DNA of 37,812 nt. Source: Nitrospira sp. (GTDB lineage: Bacteria > Nitrospirota > Thermodesulfovibrionia > UBA6902). Positions within the stretch are counted from its first letter, which is position 1. Each line of letters opens with the position of its first letter. The DNA lies in NCBI GenBank assembly GCA_016784355.1, contig JADHUV010000024.1, positions 1-37,812 of the forward strand. Direction: 5' to 3'. Shown here piece by piece: positions 9,143 through 16,875 of this stretch. Below the pieces are notes generated by a model. That model was not told where the DNA came from, did not search any database, and saw only the letters and a program-made list of their open reading frames with translations. The position numbers and the translations under genes are program-made.

Positions 9143-9602
9143 AAATTCGGACCCGTCCGCTTATATGATTGAACTTTACAGTATATTCACTATCTTCTTT
9201 TCTTAAATGAATGCTGATAGGTTCTTCTGGGCCGAGCGGGTTGAATAATAAAACCAGTTCACCTCTGGATACTTTTCCGAGAGAAGGCACTTCAATATCA
9301 TCAAAAAAAATACCTTTGCCCGTACTGTAGGCCTTTGAGTCATTTGTTCCTTCGTATTGCCAGGTATGCTCATCAAGATTAAACAGTATGCTGAAGGTGC
9401 TTTTTCTGCTTGTCGATTCATCATATACATATCTAAGAGTACTGCCGAGCCGCTTCGCATCAGATTTCAGAGTGTCTCTCCCCATGTTGTAAAAAGAGGG
9501 GAGTGCTACTGCCGAGGCAAGGGCAATAATAAAGAGTACAATCATTAATTCAATAAGGGTAAAGCCCCGGTTTCTAATCAAGGTTTGTAATGTCTGCCGC
9601 AT
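9123..9602 (-). CDS. gspH: Type II secretion minor pseudopilin GspH
   Basis: GspH is a minor pseudopilin linking the tip complex to the GspG filament. The prepilin motif is RG/FTLIELMIVLFIIALASAVALP with Glu at +5. I place the start at ATG 9602 because GGGAGG lies 8 nt upstream, although the frame is open further to 9635; this gives 159 residues and a short basic leader (MRQTLQTLIRNRG). The start lies inside the end of gspG, a 29-nt overlap that suggests translational coupling. Confidence 0.9.
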   Translation of the reverse strand: MRQTLQTLIRNRGFTLIELMIVLFIIALASAVALPSFYNMGRDTLKSDAKRLGSTLRYVYDESTSRKSTFSILFNLDEHTWQYEGTNDSKAYSTGKGIFFDDIEVPSLGKVSRGELVLLFNPLGPEEPISIHLRKEDSEYTVKFNHISGRVRIYEGRNE

Positions 9603-10032
9603 AGCCGGCGCCTCCCGGCTTACCGTCAGCACCATAAGAGATTATCTCGTAGTAACTCATTGCCCCGGGGGATATATAAATATATGCATTGCCCCATGGA
9701 TCCTGTGGTATATACTTTTTACTGAAATAACCGCCCAACCTGTAATTTTCCGGTATGAAGCCAGTTTCAGGGGGTATTATAAGTGCTATGAGTCCCTGCT
9801 TCGTTGAAGGGTAAAAACCGTTGTCAATCTGAAACAGTTTCAGAGCAGTCTCTATTGTCGCTATTTGAAGCCTGGCAGTAGTGACTCGTGAGGCATCCGC
9901 CCTTTGAAAAAGACGCGGTGCTGCCCAGGCGGCGATAATTCCCAGAATAACCACGACTACTATTACTTCCAGCAGTGTGAAGCCGGACATTTTTTTATAC
10001 TTAATATTTCTGATAATTTTAGCCTCCATCAC
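9574..10032 (-). CDS. gspG: Type II secretion major pseudopilin GspG
   Basis: GspG is the main subunit of the type II pseudopilus. The leader ends MSG/FTLLEVIVVVVILGIIAAWAAPR, with Glu at +5. The C-terminal half shows GspG-specific features: FQIDNGFYPSTKQGL, the calcium-loop region DPWGNAYIYISPG, and the YYEIISYGADGKPGG ending. It is complete and leads an eight-gene gsp run. The frame begins with tandem GTG-ATG codons at 10032/10029; a third option at ATG 9990 gives a three-residue leader and is less likely. No clear ribosome site is visible for any of them. Confidence 0.95.
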   Translation of the reverse strand: MMEAKIIRNIKYKKMSGFTLLEVIVVVVILGIIAAWAAPRLFQRADASRVTTARLQIATIETALKLFQIDNGFYPSTKQGLIALIIPPETGFIPENYRLGGYFSKKYIPQDPWGNAYIYISPGAMSYYEIISYGADGKPGGAGYAADITNLD

Positions 10033-10247
10033 TGCTTGAATAATTATTTTTGTGAAACTGTCTTAGTATATATTATTTGGCTTATATCAGTGAATGGTAA
10101 AGCAGATAATCGGGCTCTTTCCTGACTGTATTTGGTATAATATTCAAACATTTGCGTGGAAATATGTATTTCATGCATTAATGTGAACTATGGTCCGTTG
10201 TTACTATAGATGCATATAACAGCGCGGTTACTACAAGGTAGGGAATA
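10033..10247. other. Divergent intergenic region between gspG and the GT87-like gene
   Basis: This 215-nt AT-rich gap must hold promoters for the minus-strand gsp operon and for the plus-strand membrane protein. I see AT-rich hexamers resembling -10 elements on both strands but no convincing pair with a -35, and no strong palindrome. Confidence 0.4.
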
Positions 10248-11408
10248 TTGATCAGGAATATTAGTGGGAAAAAAGCTGTTATTACCGCATGTATTATATG
10301 GGCAGCGGTTGCTCTATATATCTTCAGTTATCAGGTCCGGACCGATCATAAAAAAACAGTCACGCAGGTGTACAGGACTGCATCGCATAACCTGTTTGCA
10401 GAGAAGGAGTTATATGAAGGCGGGATACACGGGTTTCTGTATCTTCCGCAGGCTGGTTTTATTTTTATGCCTTTTATGCATCTGCCGCAGACACCGGGGG
10501 AGTTGTTGTGGAGATTGCTGTGCATAGGAACTTTTGCGTACAGTGTGCGGAGACTTGCCGTACTGGCCGGTAAAGAAAGAGCAGATGAGTTTTTTTTGCT
10601 GATGACCCTTATCGTAATCCCCATCTCGTTCAGTGCCATGAGAAATGGTCAGATGACCTTGCCCATGACGGCTGCCATGATTATGGGAGCGGTGGCGCTT
10701 GCAGAGACCCGCTTTGGATCAGCTGCTTTTTGGTTGTGTCTGGGCATTGCAATGAAACCTCTGGTCCTGGTTATGGCAATGCTGGTATTTGCCTTATATC
10801 CCTCTTCACGTTTAAGACTGATTATCGGACTTGTCACGCTTTTTGCTATACCACTGCTCTTTTTCAGTTCGGAATATGTTGTAGATACTTATAGTGTTTT
10901 TATGCAGAAAATGCTGACGGTATCGAATCCTGGAGCATATAAGAATTATAGTGATCTGCACGGCATGCTGGGAGCACTGGGGATTGCCGTGGATGAACGG
11001 CTTATGATGGCAGTACGTGCACTTTCAGCGTTCGGAGCACTTGTGCTGGCCTGGACCGCTCTGAAAAGTGAGAGGCCCGGCCCGGCGGCTATACTTATTT
11101 TTGTTATATCGGTGACTTATCTCATGTTATTTAATCCAAAAACAGAGAATAATACATATGCAGCTTTTGCACCGGCCTTTGCTGTATTTACCGCCTGGTT
11201 TTTTCTGGCAGCTAAGTCGAAGTATATGGGCTGGCTGTTTGTTGTCATGACTATCGGTTTTGCCCTGCACCATGAAGCCGCTAAATATTTGACCCCCGGT
11301 CGTGAGGTCTGGATATCACCCCTGCTGGCCTCGGTCTTTGCTATATATCTAGTCAAGTCTATTATATCCGGGCCTGAGCCGTGGGAGGAGTTACGAATTG
11401 AAAGATAA
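10248..11408 (+). CDS. Polytopic membrane protein, GT87/DUF2029-like glycosyltransferase
   Basis: This 386-residue inner-membrane protein has about nine to ten hydrophobic segments and an extracytoplasmic loop after the first membrane helix containing YRTASHNLFAEKELYE and FLYLPQAGF. This pattern resembles the GT87/DUF2029 family, which uses polyprenyl-phosphate sugars (for example mannosyltransferases in actinobacteria). The exact donor and acceptor cannot be read from sequence. The start is TTG at 10248, with AAGG about 9 nt upstream. The end overlaps the pseudouridine synthase gene by 11 nt, indicating one transcript. A simple polytopic protein of another kind is the alternative. Confidence 0.7.
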   Translation: MIRNISGKKAVITACIIWAAVALYIFSYQVRTDHKKTVTQVYRTASHNLFAEKELYEGGIHGFLYLPQAGFIFMPFMHLPQTPGELLWRLLCIGTFAYSVRRLAVLAGKERADEFFLLMTLIVIPISFSAMRNGQMTLPMTAAMIMGAVALAETRFGSAAFWLCLGIAMKPLVLVMAMLVFALYPSSRLRLIIGLVTLFAIPLLFFSSEYVVDTYSVFMQKMLTVSNPGAYKNYSDLHGMLGALGIAVDERLMMAVRALSAFGALVLAWTALKSERPGPAAILIFVISVTYLMLFNPKTENNTYAAFAPAFAVFTAWFFLAAKSKYMGWLFVVMTIGFALHHEAAKYLTPGREVWISPLLASVFAIYLVKSIISGPEPWEELRIER

Positions 11409-12261
11409 AAACAGTGTTGGTGATTGTCTGGAACGCATGGGATACACCCGTACCAAGGCCAGACAGCTTTTAAAATTAGGCGTAGTTGTAGCTAACGGTA
11501 TCCGGATGGAGCGGTTTGATCAGGAATTGCAAAAGGGTGTTGATGTGGAAGTGCAGAAAAATCGCGGCTATTCTGAAGCCGTCAAACGTCTTGGAATTAA
11601 AGTGATGTATGAGGATGACGATATTATGGTGGTTGAAAAGCCGGCCGGTATGCTGACCATTGCCTCTGCAAAAGAAAAGACCATGACCCTGTATTATCAG
11701 CTGAATGAGATGATGAAAAAAAGAAATGTCCGCAGCAGAGGGCGGGTATTTATTGTGCACCGTCTGGATCAGGATACCTCTGGCTTGATAGTATTTGCCA
11801 AAAATGAGGAAATAAAACTAAGGCTGCAGGACAGATGGAAAGCTGTTACAAAGAAGTACATGGCGGTGGCAGAGGGTAGAATGAGCAGTTCAGAGGGCAT
11901 TATAACAAGTGACCTGAAAGAGGGTAAATCAATGTTTGTCCGCAGCAGTCCGGGTGCAGAAGGCGCAAAAGCCTCGGTGACCAGGTATAAAGTCCTGCAG
12001 GAGATACCGAAGTACTCTTTGCTTGAGGTCACTTTGGAAACAGGACGGAAAAACCAGATCAGAGTACACCTGTCTGAACAGGGCAACCCTGTTGCCGGCG
12101 ACAAAAAGTACGGAGCACGCACGAATCCCTTTAAAAGGATGGCCCTGCATTCCTGTTATATAGCGCTGAAACATCCCCGGAGCGGTAAGTCTATGCGTTT
12201 TGAGAGTCCAGGCCCGTTTAATACTTTGTTTAAAGATAGCAGGGGAAATGCAGCCAGATAG
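11398..12261 (+). CDS. RluA-family 23S/tRNA pseudouridine synthase
   Basis: This 287-residue enzyme isomerises uridine to pseudouridine in structured RNA. An N-terminal S4 RNA-binding domain (about 5-52, YTRTKARQLLKLGVVVANG) is followed by the RluA catalytic domain. The motif HRLDQDTSGLIVFAKN carries the catalytic Asp124, and GRKNQIRVHL is the second conserved motif. S4 plus catalytic domain is the RluC/RluD layout, but the target uridine cannot be assigned. It starts with TTG inside the end of the previous gene, with GGAGG about 8 nt upstream. Confidence 0.92.
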   Translation: MKDKNSVGDCLERMGYTRTKARQLLKLGVVVANGIRMERFDQELQKGVDVEVQKNRGYSEAVKRLGIKVMYEDDDIMVVEKPAGMLTIASAKEKTMTLYYQLNEMMKKRNVRSRGRVFIVHRLDQDTSGLIVFAKNEEIKLRLQDRWKAVTKKYMAVAEGRMSSSEGIITSDLKEGKSMFVRSSPGAEGAKASVTRYKVLQEIPKYSLLEVTLETGRKNQIRVHLSEQGNPVAGDKKYGARTNPFKRMALHSCYIALKHPRSGKSMRFESPGPFNTLFKDSRGNAAR

Positions 12262-12327
12262 TGATCATGACTATTAATCATTAATATTTGCAGGTGCTAA
12301 AAATGACAGCTTTAATAATATGATATT

Positions 12328-12810
12328 ATGAATGACATGCACGACAGACACTTGGTAGCATTCGGCCTGGACACTCAGAGATTTGCACTTTTTTTATCCT
12401 CTGTCAATAGAGCAGAGCGCATTGCTGCAGTATTGCCGCTGCCTGACGCACCTGATATGGTGCTTGGAATTATAAATGTACATGGATGTATTGTTCCGGT
12501 TTTTGATATTCGTAAACGCTTTAAACTGCCCCCCCGAAAACTTACACTGACGGATCATATATTAATCGCCTCAACTGTTACGATGACGGTAGCCATTGTT
12601 GTGGACGAGGTATTTGGTGTTATGGATCAGAAGGAAACAGGTATTGTCGATAGAAAAGAAATTTTAAAGAAGAAGATGAATTATATTGAGGGAGTGGTGA
12701 AGCTGAAAGACGGGATGGTGCTGATTCATGACATTAATAAGTTCTTTTCACTGGAAGAAGAAGCAGTATTGAAAGAATCAATTGAAAAGTATTCCGGGCG
12801 TGATGACTGA
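12328..12810 (+). CDS. CheW-like adaptor, first of two (WspB-like)
   Basis: This 160-residue single CheW-domain scaffold couples chemoreceptors to the CheA kinase. Diagnostic segments are FALFLSSVNRAERIAAV, the MVLGIINVHGCIVPVFDIRKRF strand-turn-strand, and VDEVFGV. As the first gene of the cluster it occupies the place of WspB. No ribosome site precedes the ATG at 12328 or the one at 12337. A possible promoter (TTGCAG, 17 nt, TTTAAT) lies just upstream, so the message could have a very short leader. The gene overlaps the CheR frame by 29 nt when the TTG start of cheR is used. Confidence 0.92.
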   Translation: MNDMHDRHLVAFGLDTQRFALFLSSVNRAERIAAVLPLPDAPDMVLGIINVHGCIVPVFDIRKRFKLPPRKLTLTDHILIASTVTMTVAIVVDEVFGVMDQKETGIVDRKEILKKKMNYIEGVVKLKDGMVLIHDINKFFSLEEEAVLKESIEKYSGRDD

Positions 12811-14365
12811 TACTGTTTCTAATGCAGATGTTGCCAGGGTTAGTGAGATTATCGCTGCAAGGTCAGGACTGCATTTTCCTGAAAACAGATTTGTAGATCT
12901 TGAACGAGGACTAGCGGCCTCTGCAAAGCAGCTGGGATTGCCTGATCTCTCATCATTGATGAAAAAAATCAGATCATCCGGTATAAATGCACAGGAATTT
13001 GAGGTCATCGTCTTTAACCTCACCATTAAAGAAACATACTGTTTCAGGGATAAAAAAATACTGGAGGCACTCGAGCACTCGATCATACCGTTATACACTA
13101 TGGCAAGAAGAAACGCTAAGAAGACGCTGAGGATATGGAGTGCCGGATGTTCGACAGGGGAGGAACCTTATACAATAGCGATCATGCTTCACAGGCTTAT
13201 GCCCGATCTGGCCGAGTGGGATATTACTTTGCTGGCAACTGATCTCAATCCGTCTTCAATTGAGAAGGCAAGGGACGGAGTTTACAATCAGTGGGCGTTC
13301 AGGGAAACACCTGCCATTATACGCGATTCATATTTTCAAAGAAATGCGGACGGCAGATACAGGGTTAAACCCCATATTCGCCGGATGGTGACCTTTGAAT
13401 GTCTTAATCTTGCAACAGCCGAGTTTCCCAGTGTCCTAAATAATACCAATTCAATGGATATCATCCTATGCCGCAATGTACTGATGTATTTTTCTCGCGA
13501 AGTAATCAGCCGGATTGTTGATAATTATTACAGATCACTGTTAGACGGTGGATGGCTTGTTGTAAGTCCTGCTGAAACTTCGCATATTTATTACAATCAG
13601 TTTAAGTTAGTAAATTTTGAAGGTGCAACGTTATACCGGAAGGATGTAAGCGGTAAAAAAAGTGATCCTGCCGGGGTTAAATATCCGGTTTCTGTTGTGC
13701 CTGCTGTTTCGGATGTAACAGCTGATCTAGATAAGTTAATCCCTCTGGTTAGTGCGCCTGATAAAATGCCATTGACGGAATCGGCCTTTCAGAAAACAAT
13801 CGTTGAGAGTCCTGCTTCAGAGTCTGTTAGTACGGCAGGCAATTCACATGAAGATTCGAGAGAGAGTTATGAGCAGGCCCTGCAATTTTATGGAGATGGG
13901 ATGAATGAAAAGGCTGAAGAAACCCTGAATGCTTTTTATGAAAAGAACAGGGAACATGAAGGTGCAATGACATTGCTGGCCAGGATATGTGCTGACAGAG
14001 GTAAGCTTGAGGAGGCGCTGCAGTGGTGTGATTCGGCGCTTCAGGTTAACAGATTGGCCCCGGGTCTTTACTACCTCAGGTCAGTTATCTGTCAGGAACA
14101 GGGGCAACTGGAGGAAGCCATTATCTCAATGAAAAAAGCCCTGTATCTTGATTCTGACTTTATTATGGCTAATTACTCTCTTGGGAATCTGGAGCTCAAT
14201 ATGGGAAGGCCGGGTTCTGCGGAAAAATATTTTAGAACTTCAGGCATATTGTTAAGCAGGCTGAAACAGGATGAAATATTGCCGGAATCAGGCGGACTGA
14301 CAGCAGGACGGTTATCAGAGATTCTCAAATCAACATTTGCATATAAAGAAAGGTCCGGTGATTGA
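12782..14365 (+). CDS. cheR: CheR-type receptor methyltransferase with TPR domain (WspC-like)
   Basis: This enzyme methylates receptor glutamates using S-adenosylmethionine. The N-terminal helical CheR domain (about 15-85) is followed by the SAM-binding methyltransferase domain with WSAGCSTGEEPYTIAI (about residues 117-132) and ILCRNVLMYF. After a low-complexity linker come tetratricopeptide repeats (about 365-490, with YLRSVICQEQGQLEEAI and ANYSLGNLELNMGRPGSAE). CheR plus TPR is the WspC/FrzF-type layout. Possible starts are TTG 12782, GTG 12800 and ATG 12803; the last fits best with the end of the CheW gene. It overlaps the next CheW gene by one nucleotide if that gene starts at ATG 14365. 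Confidence 0.94.
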   Translation: MKSIPGVMTDTVSNADVARVSEIIAARSGLHFPENRFVDLERGLAASAKQLGLPDLSSLMKKIRSSGINAQEFEVIVFNLTIKETYCFRDKKILEALEHSIIPLYTMARRNAKKTLRIWSAGCSTGEEPYTIAIMLHRLMPDLAEWDITLLATDLNPSSIEKARDGVYNQWAFRETPAIIRDSYFQRNADGRYRVKPHIRRMVTFECLNLATAEFPSVLNNTNSMDIILCRNVLMYFSREVISRIVDNYYRSLLDGGWLVVSPAETSHIYYNQFKLVNFEGATLYRKDVSGKKSDPAGVKYPVSVVPAVSDVTADLDKLIPLVSAPDKMPLTESAFQKTIVESPASESVSTAGNSHEDSRESYEQALQFYGDGMNEKAEETLNAFYEKNREHEGAMTLLARICADRGKLEEALQWCDSALQVNRLAPGLYYLRSVICQEQGQLEEAIISMKKALYLDSDFIMANYSLGNLELNMGRPGSAEKYFRTSGILLSRLKQDEILPESGGLTAGRLSEILKSTFAYKERSGD

Positions 14366-14982
14366 TGGAAGACTCAGGAATCGGTAAAAAAATAGACTGG
14401 GAAGAAGTTCATACCAGGATCAAGATAGCTGAGCAGGCGCTGCTTCATGCACATGAGCCTGAGCAGGACGAAATTAACAGAGTGCTTTATGAAAGGGCGC
14501 TTAGGTTGGCCATAGATGACCGGGCGGATGATTCTGCGGCAGTGATGATCGAGCTTATAGAATTCACGCTTTCATATGAAAAATATGCACTGGAATCCCG
14601 TTACGTGCGGGAAATTGTCTCACTTCAGGACATTACGCCGTTGCCCTTAGTACCTTCGTATGTGCTGGGAATAATAAATCTGAGGGGCCAGATACTGTCC
14701 GTTCTGGATATAAGAAAACTCATGTCTCTGCCTGAAAAAGGCCTTACGGATATTAACAGGGTAATAGTCCTGCAGGACGGTGAGATCGAATTCGGACTGC
14801 TCGCTGATCGAATACAGGGTATCAGACATGTCGACGCTGACAGGGTCAGGCATTCAATTACAGGGTTAACTGCAGAAACAGAACGTTATCTGCTGGGTAT
14901 TGATGAGAGTCGCACCATAATAATTGATGCCGGGAAAATGCTGAATGACAAGAGCATTATAGTGAATCAGGTTATTGAATAA
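14365..14982 (+). CDS. CheW-like adaptor with N-terminal helical extension (WspD-like)
   Basis: This is a second CheW protein (205 residues). An N-terminal helical extension (about 1-65, rich in Glu and Arg) precedes the CheW domain, which starts near IEFTLSYEKYALESRYVREIV and contains VLGIINLRGQILSVLDIRKL. The extension resembles WspD of the Wsp system. I take ATG 14365 as the start because the frame's upstream TTG (14362) lies inside the stop overlap with cheR. Two CheW proteins in one operon, one extended, is a hallmark of Wsp-type clusters. Confidence 0.92.
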   Translation: MEDSGIGKKIDWEEVHTRIKIAEQALLHAHEPEQDEINRVLYERALRLAIDDRADDSAAVMIELIEFTLSYEKYALESRYVREIVSLQDITPLPLVPSYVLGIINLRGQILSVLDIRKLMSLPEKGLTDINRVIVLQDGEIEFGLLADRIQGIRHVDADRVRHSITGLTAETERYLLGIDESRTIIIDAGKMLNDKSIIVNQVIE

Positions 14983-15014
14983 TTAATTTATATAAATTCA
15001 GATAGGAGGAAGTA

Positions 15015-16868
15015 ATGCTTAAAAATATCAGGATCGGTACAAGACTTGCGTATGGCTTTATTATTACAGGAGTGATTATTATTGCCGTAACAATATTTGC
15101 TCTTACCAAGATGGTCACGCTCTCGGATGTGACTGAAAAGATGTACAATCATCCTTATACTGTCAAGATGGCCTTACTGGAGATCGAAGCAAATCTCGTC
15201 AGGATACACCGAACCATGAAAGATGTAGTGCTTATCAATGATCAGTCATTGCTGGGCACATATACACAAAAAGTCGATGAGCTTGAGAGAGATATTTTTA
15301 GAAGGCTTAAGACAGTCAGAGAACGATATCTGGGTGATATGGATCAGGTAGACAGGGTGGTGCAGGCCATTAAGGACTGGAAACCTGTCAGAGATGAAGT
15401 CATTGCTCTTACCCTGTCTGGCAAGATCAAGGAGGCAGCGGTTATAACCCGCGGCCGGGGTGTGGATCAGATAAGCCTTATAGATGAAGAGATGGGTGCA
15501 ATGAAGGAGTTTGCTGATTTAAAGGCTGCTCAGTTTCTAGAGAATGCAAAGTCTACAGCTCAGAGTTCTATCGTATGGACTATTGTAATGCTCCTGATTG
15601 GTGTGTTTATCGGTGGTGTGGCTGCTCTTATGATTACGAGGTCCATTACCGGGCCGCTCGGGGTTGTAACGGATTTGACGAGGCGCATTGCCAGGGGTGA
15701 TCTGGATATTGAACTGCCGTCGGCGAATGTGCAGGATGAGCTTGGCATGCTCATGGACTCCTTTCGGACAATGACTGGATCTCTGCGTGTAATGGCTGAT
15801 GTTGCAGATAAAGTCAGCAGCGGGGATCTCACTGTAAATGTGCAGCCGCAGTCAGACAGAGACATTCTTGGGAAATCGTTTGCAGTAATGATCGGCTCTC
15901 TGAGAGAGACGGCGCATATTGCCGCAAGGATAAGTGATGGCGATTTGACGGTCATTGTCACTCCCAAGTCTCAAAAGGATCAGATTGGCAACGCCTTTGC
16001 AGCGATGGTAGCTAACTTGCGTGAGATAAATAGTCAGATAATAGAGGCGGTTCATGTGCTGGGTACCTCATCCAGTCAGATTATGACGGCAACGGGAGAG
16101 GTTGCCGCCAGCACTGCCGAGACAGCAACTTCTATAAGCGAGACGACCTCAACTGTTGAGGAAGTAAGGCAGACATCTAATCTTTCGCATCAAAAAGCAC
16201 AATATGTCGCAGATATAGCTAACAAGGCTGGCGAGGCATTCAAAACGGGCAAGCAGTCTGTTGATGATACAATGGAAAAAATGGCGAAAATACGTGAAGA
16301 GATGGAGTCAATCGCAGAGCGTATAATAAGTCTGAGTGAGCAGAGTCAATCTATTGGGGAAATAATTGAGACTGTAAATGATATTGCGGAACAGTCCAAT
16401 CTCCTTGCGGTTAATGCCGCAATTGAAGCTACAAGGGCGGGGGAGCATGGTAAGGGTTTTGCAGTGGTGGCACATGAGATCAAGAGTCTAGCGCAGCAGT
16501 CAAGGGAGTCGACTTCTCAGGTCAGATCTATATTGATGGACGTTCAAAAGGCTGTTAGTTCTGCGGTTATGTCAACGGAGCAGGGCAGTAAGGCAGTAGA
16601 GGCAGGCGTCAGGCAGTCAAAGAATGCGGGTGAGTCGATAGGTTTGCTATCTAATAGTATTATTGATGCAGCCAATGCAGCAATACAGATTGCTGCATCG
16701 AGCCAACAGCAGCTTATAGGTGTCGATCAGGTAGCATCGGCAATGGAAAGTATTAAACAGGCCAGCATCCAGAATGTGAGCAGTTCAAGGCAGGTCGAAT
16801 CTACTGCCTCAAGCCTTCATGAGTTAGGGCAGAAACTCAGACAGCTTGTTGATAAATACAGGATATAG
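15015..16868 (+). CDS. Methyl-accepting chemoreceptor with three HAMP units (WspA-like)
   Basis: This 617-residue membrane receptor feeds the CheA kinase. Membrane segment 1 (about 11-32) and segment 2 (about 185-208) enclose a 150-residue periplasmic four-helix-bundle sensor. Three consecutive HAMP-like units follow (about 208-260, 261-306, 307-345), each with a GDL turn and a DE/D-x-LG or DQIG element. The signalling hairpin tip is EQSNLLAVNAAIEATRAGEHGKGFAVVAHEIKSLA (about 459-493), highly conserved in receptors. No pentapeptide tether is seen at the C-terminus. AGGAGG lies 6 nt before the ATG. In Pseudomonas wspA is first in the operon; here it is fourth. Confidence 0.95.
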   Translation: MLKNIRIGTRLAYGFIITGVIIIAVTIFALTKMVTLSDVTEKMYNHPYTVKMALLEIEANLVRIHRTMKDVVLINDQSLLGTYTQKVDELERDIFRRLKTVRERYLGDMDQVDRVVQAIKDWKPVRDEVIALTLSGKIKEAAVITRGRGVDQISLIDEEMGAMKEFADLKAAQFLENAKSTAQSSIVWTIVMLLIGVFIGGVAALMITRSITGPLGVVTDLTRRIARGDLDIELPSANVQDELGMLMDSFRTMTGSLRVMADVADKVSSGDLTVNVQPQSDRDILGKSFAVMIGSLRETAHIAARISDGDLTVIVTPKSQKDQIGNAFAAMVANLREINSQIIEAVHVLGTSSSQIMTATGEVAASTAETATSISETTSTVEEVRQTSNLSHQKAQYVADIANKAGEAFKTGKQSVDDTMEKMAKIREEMESIAERIISLSEQSQSIGEIIETVNDIAEQSNLLAVNAAIEATRAGEHGKGFAVVAHEIKSLAQQSRESTSQVRSILMDVQKAVSSAVMSTEQGSKAVEAGVRQSKNAGESIGLLSNSIIDAANAAIQIAASSQQQLIGVDQVASAMESIKQASIQNVSSSRQVESTASSLHELGQKLRQLVDKYRI

Positions 16869-16875
16869 GTTTTAA

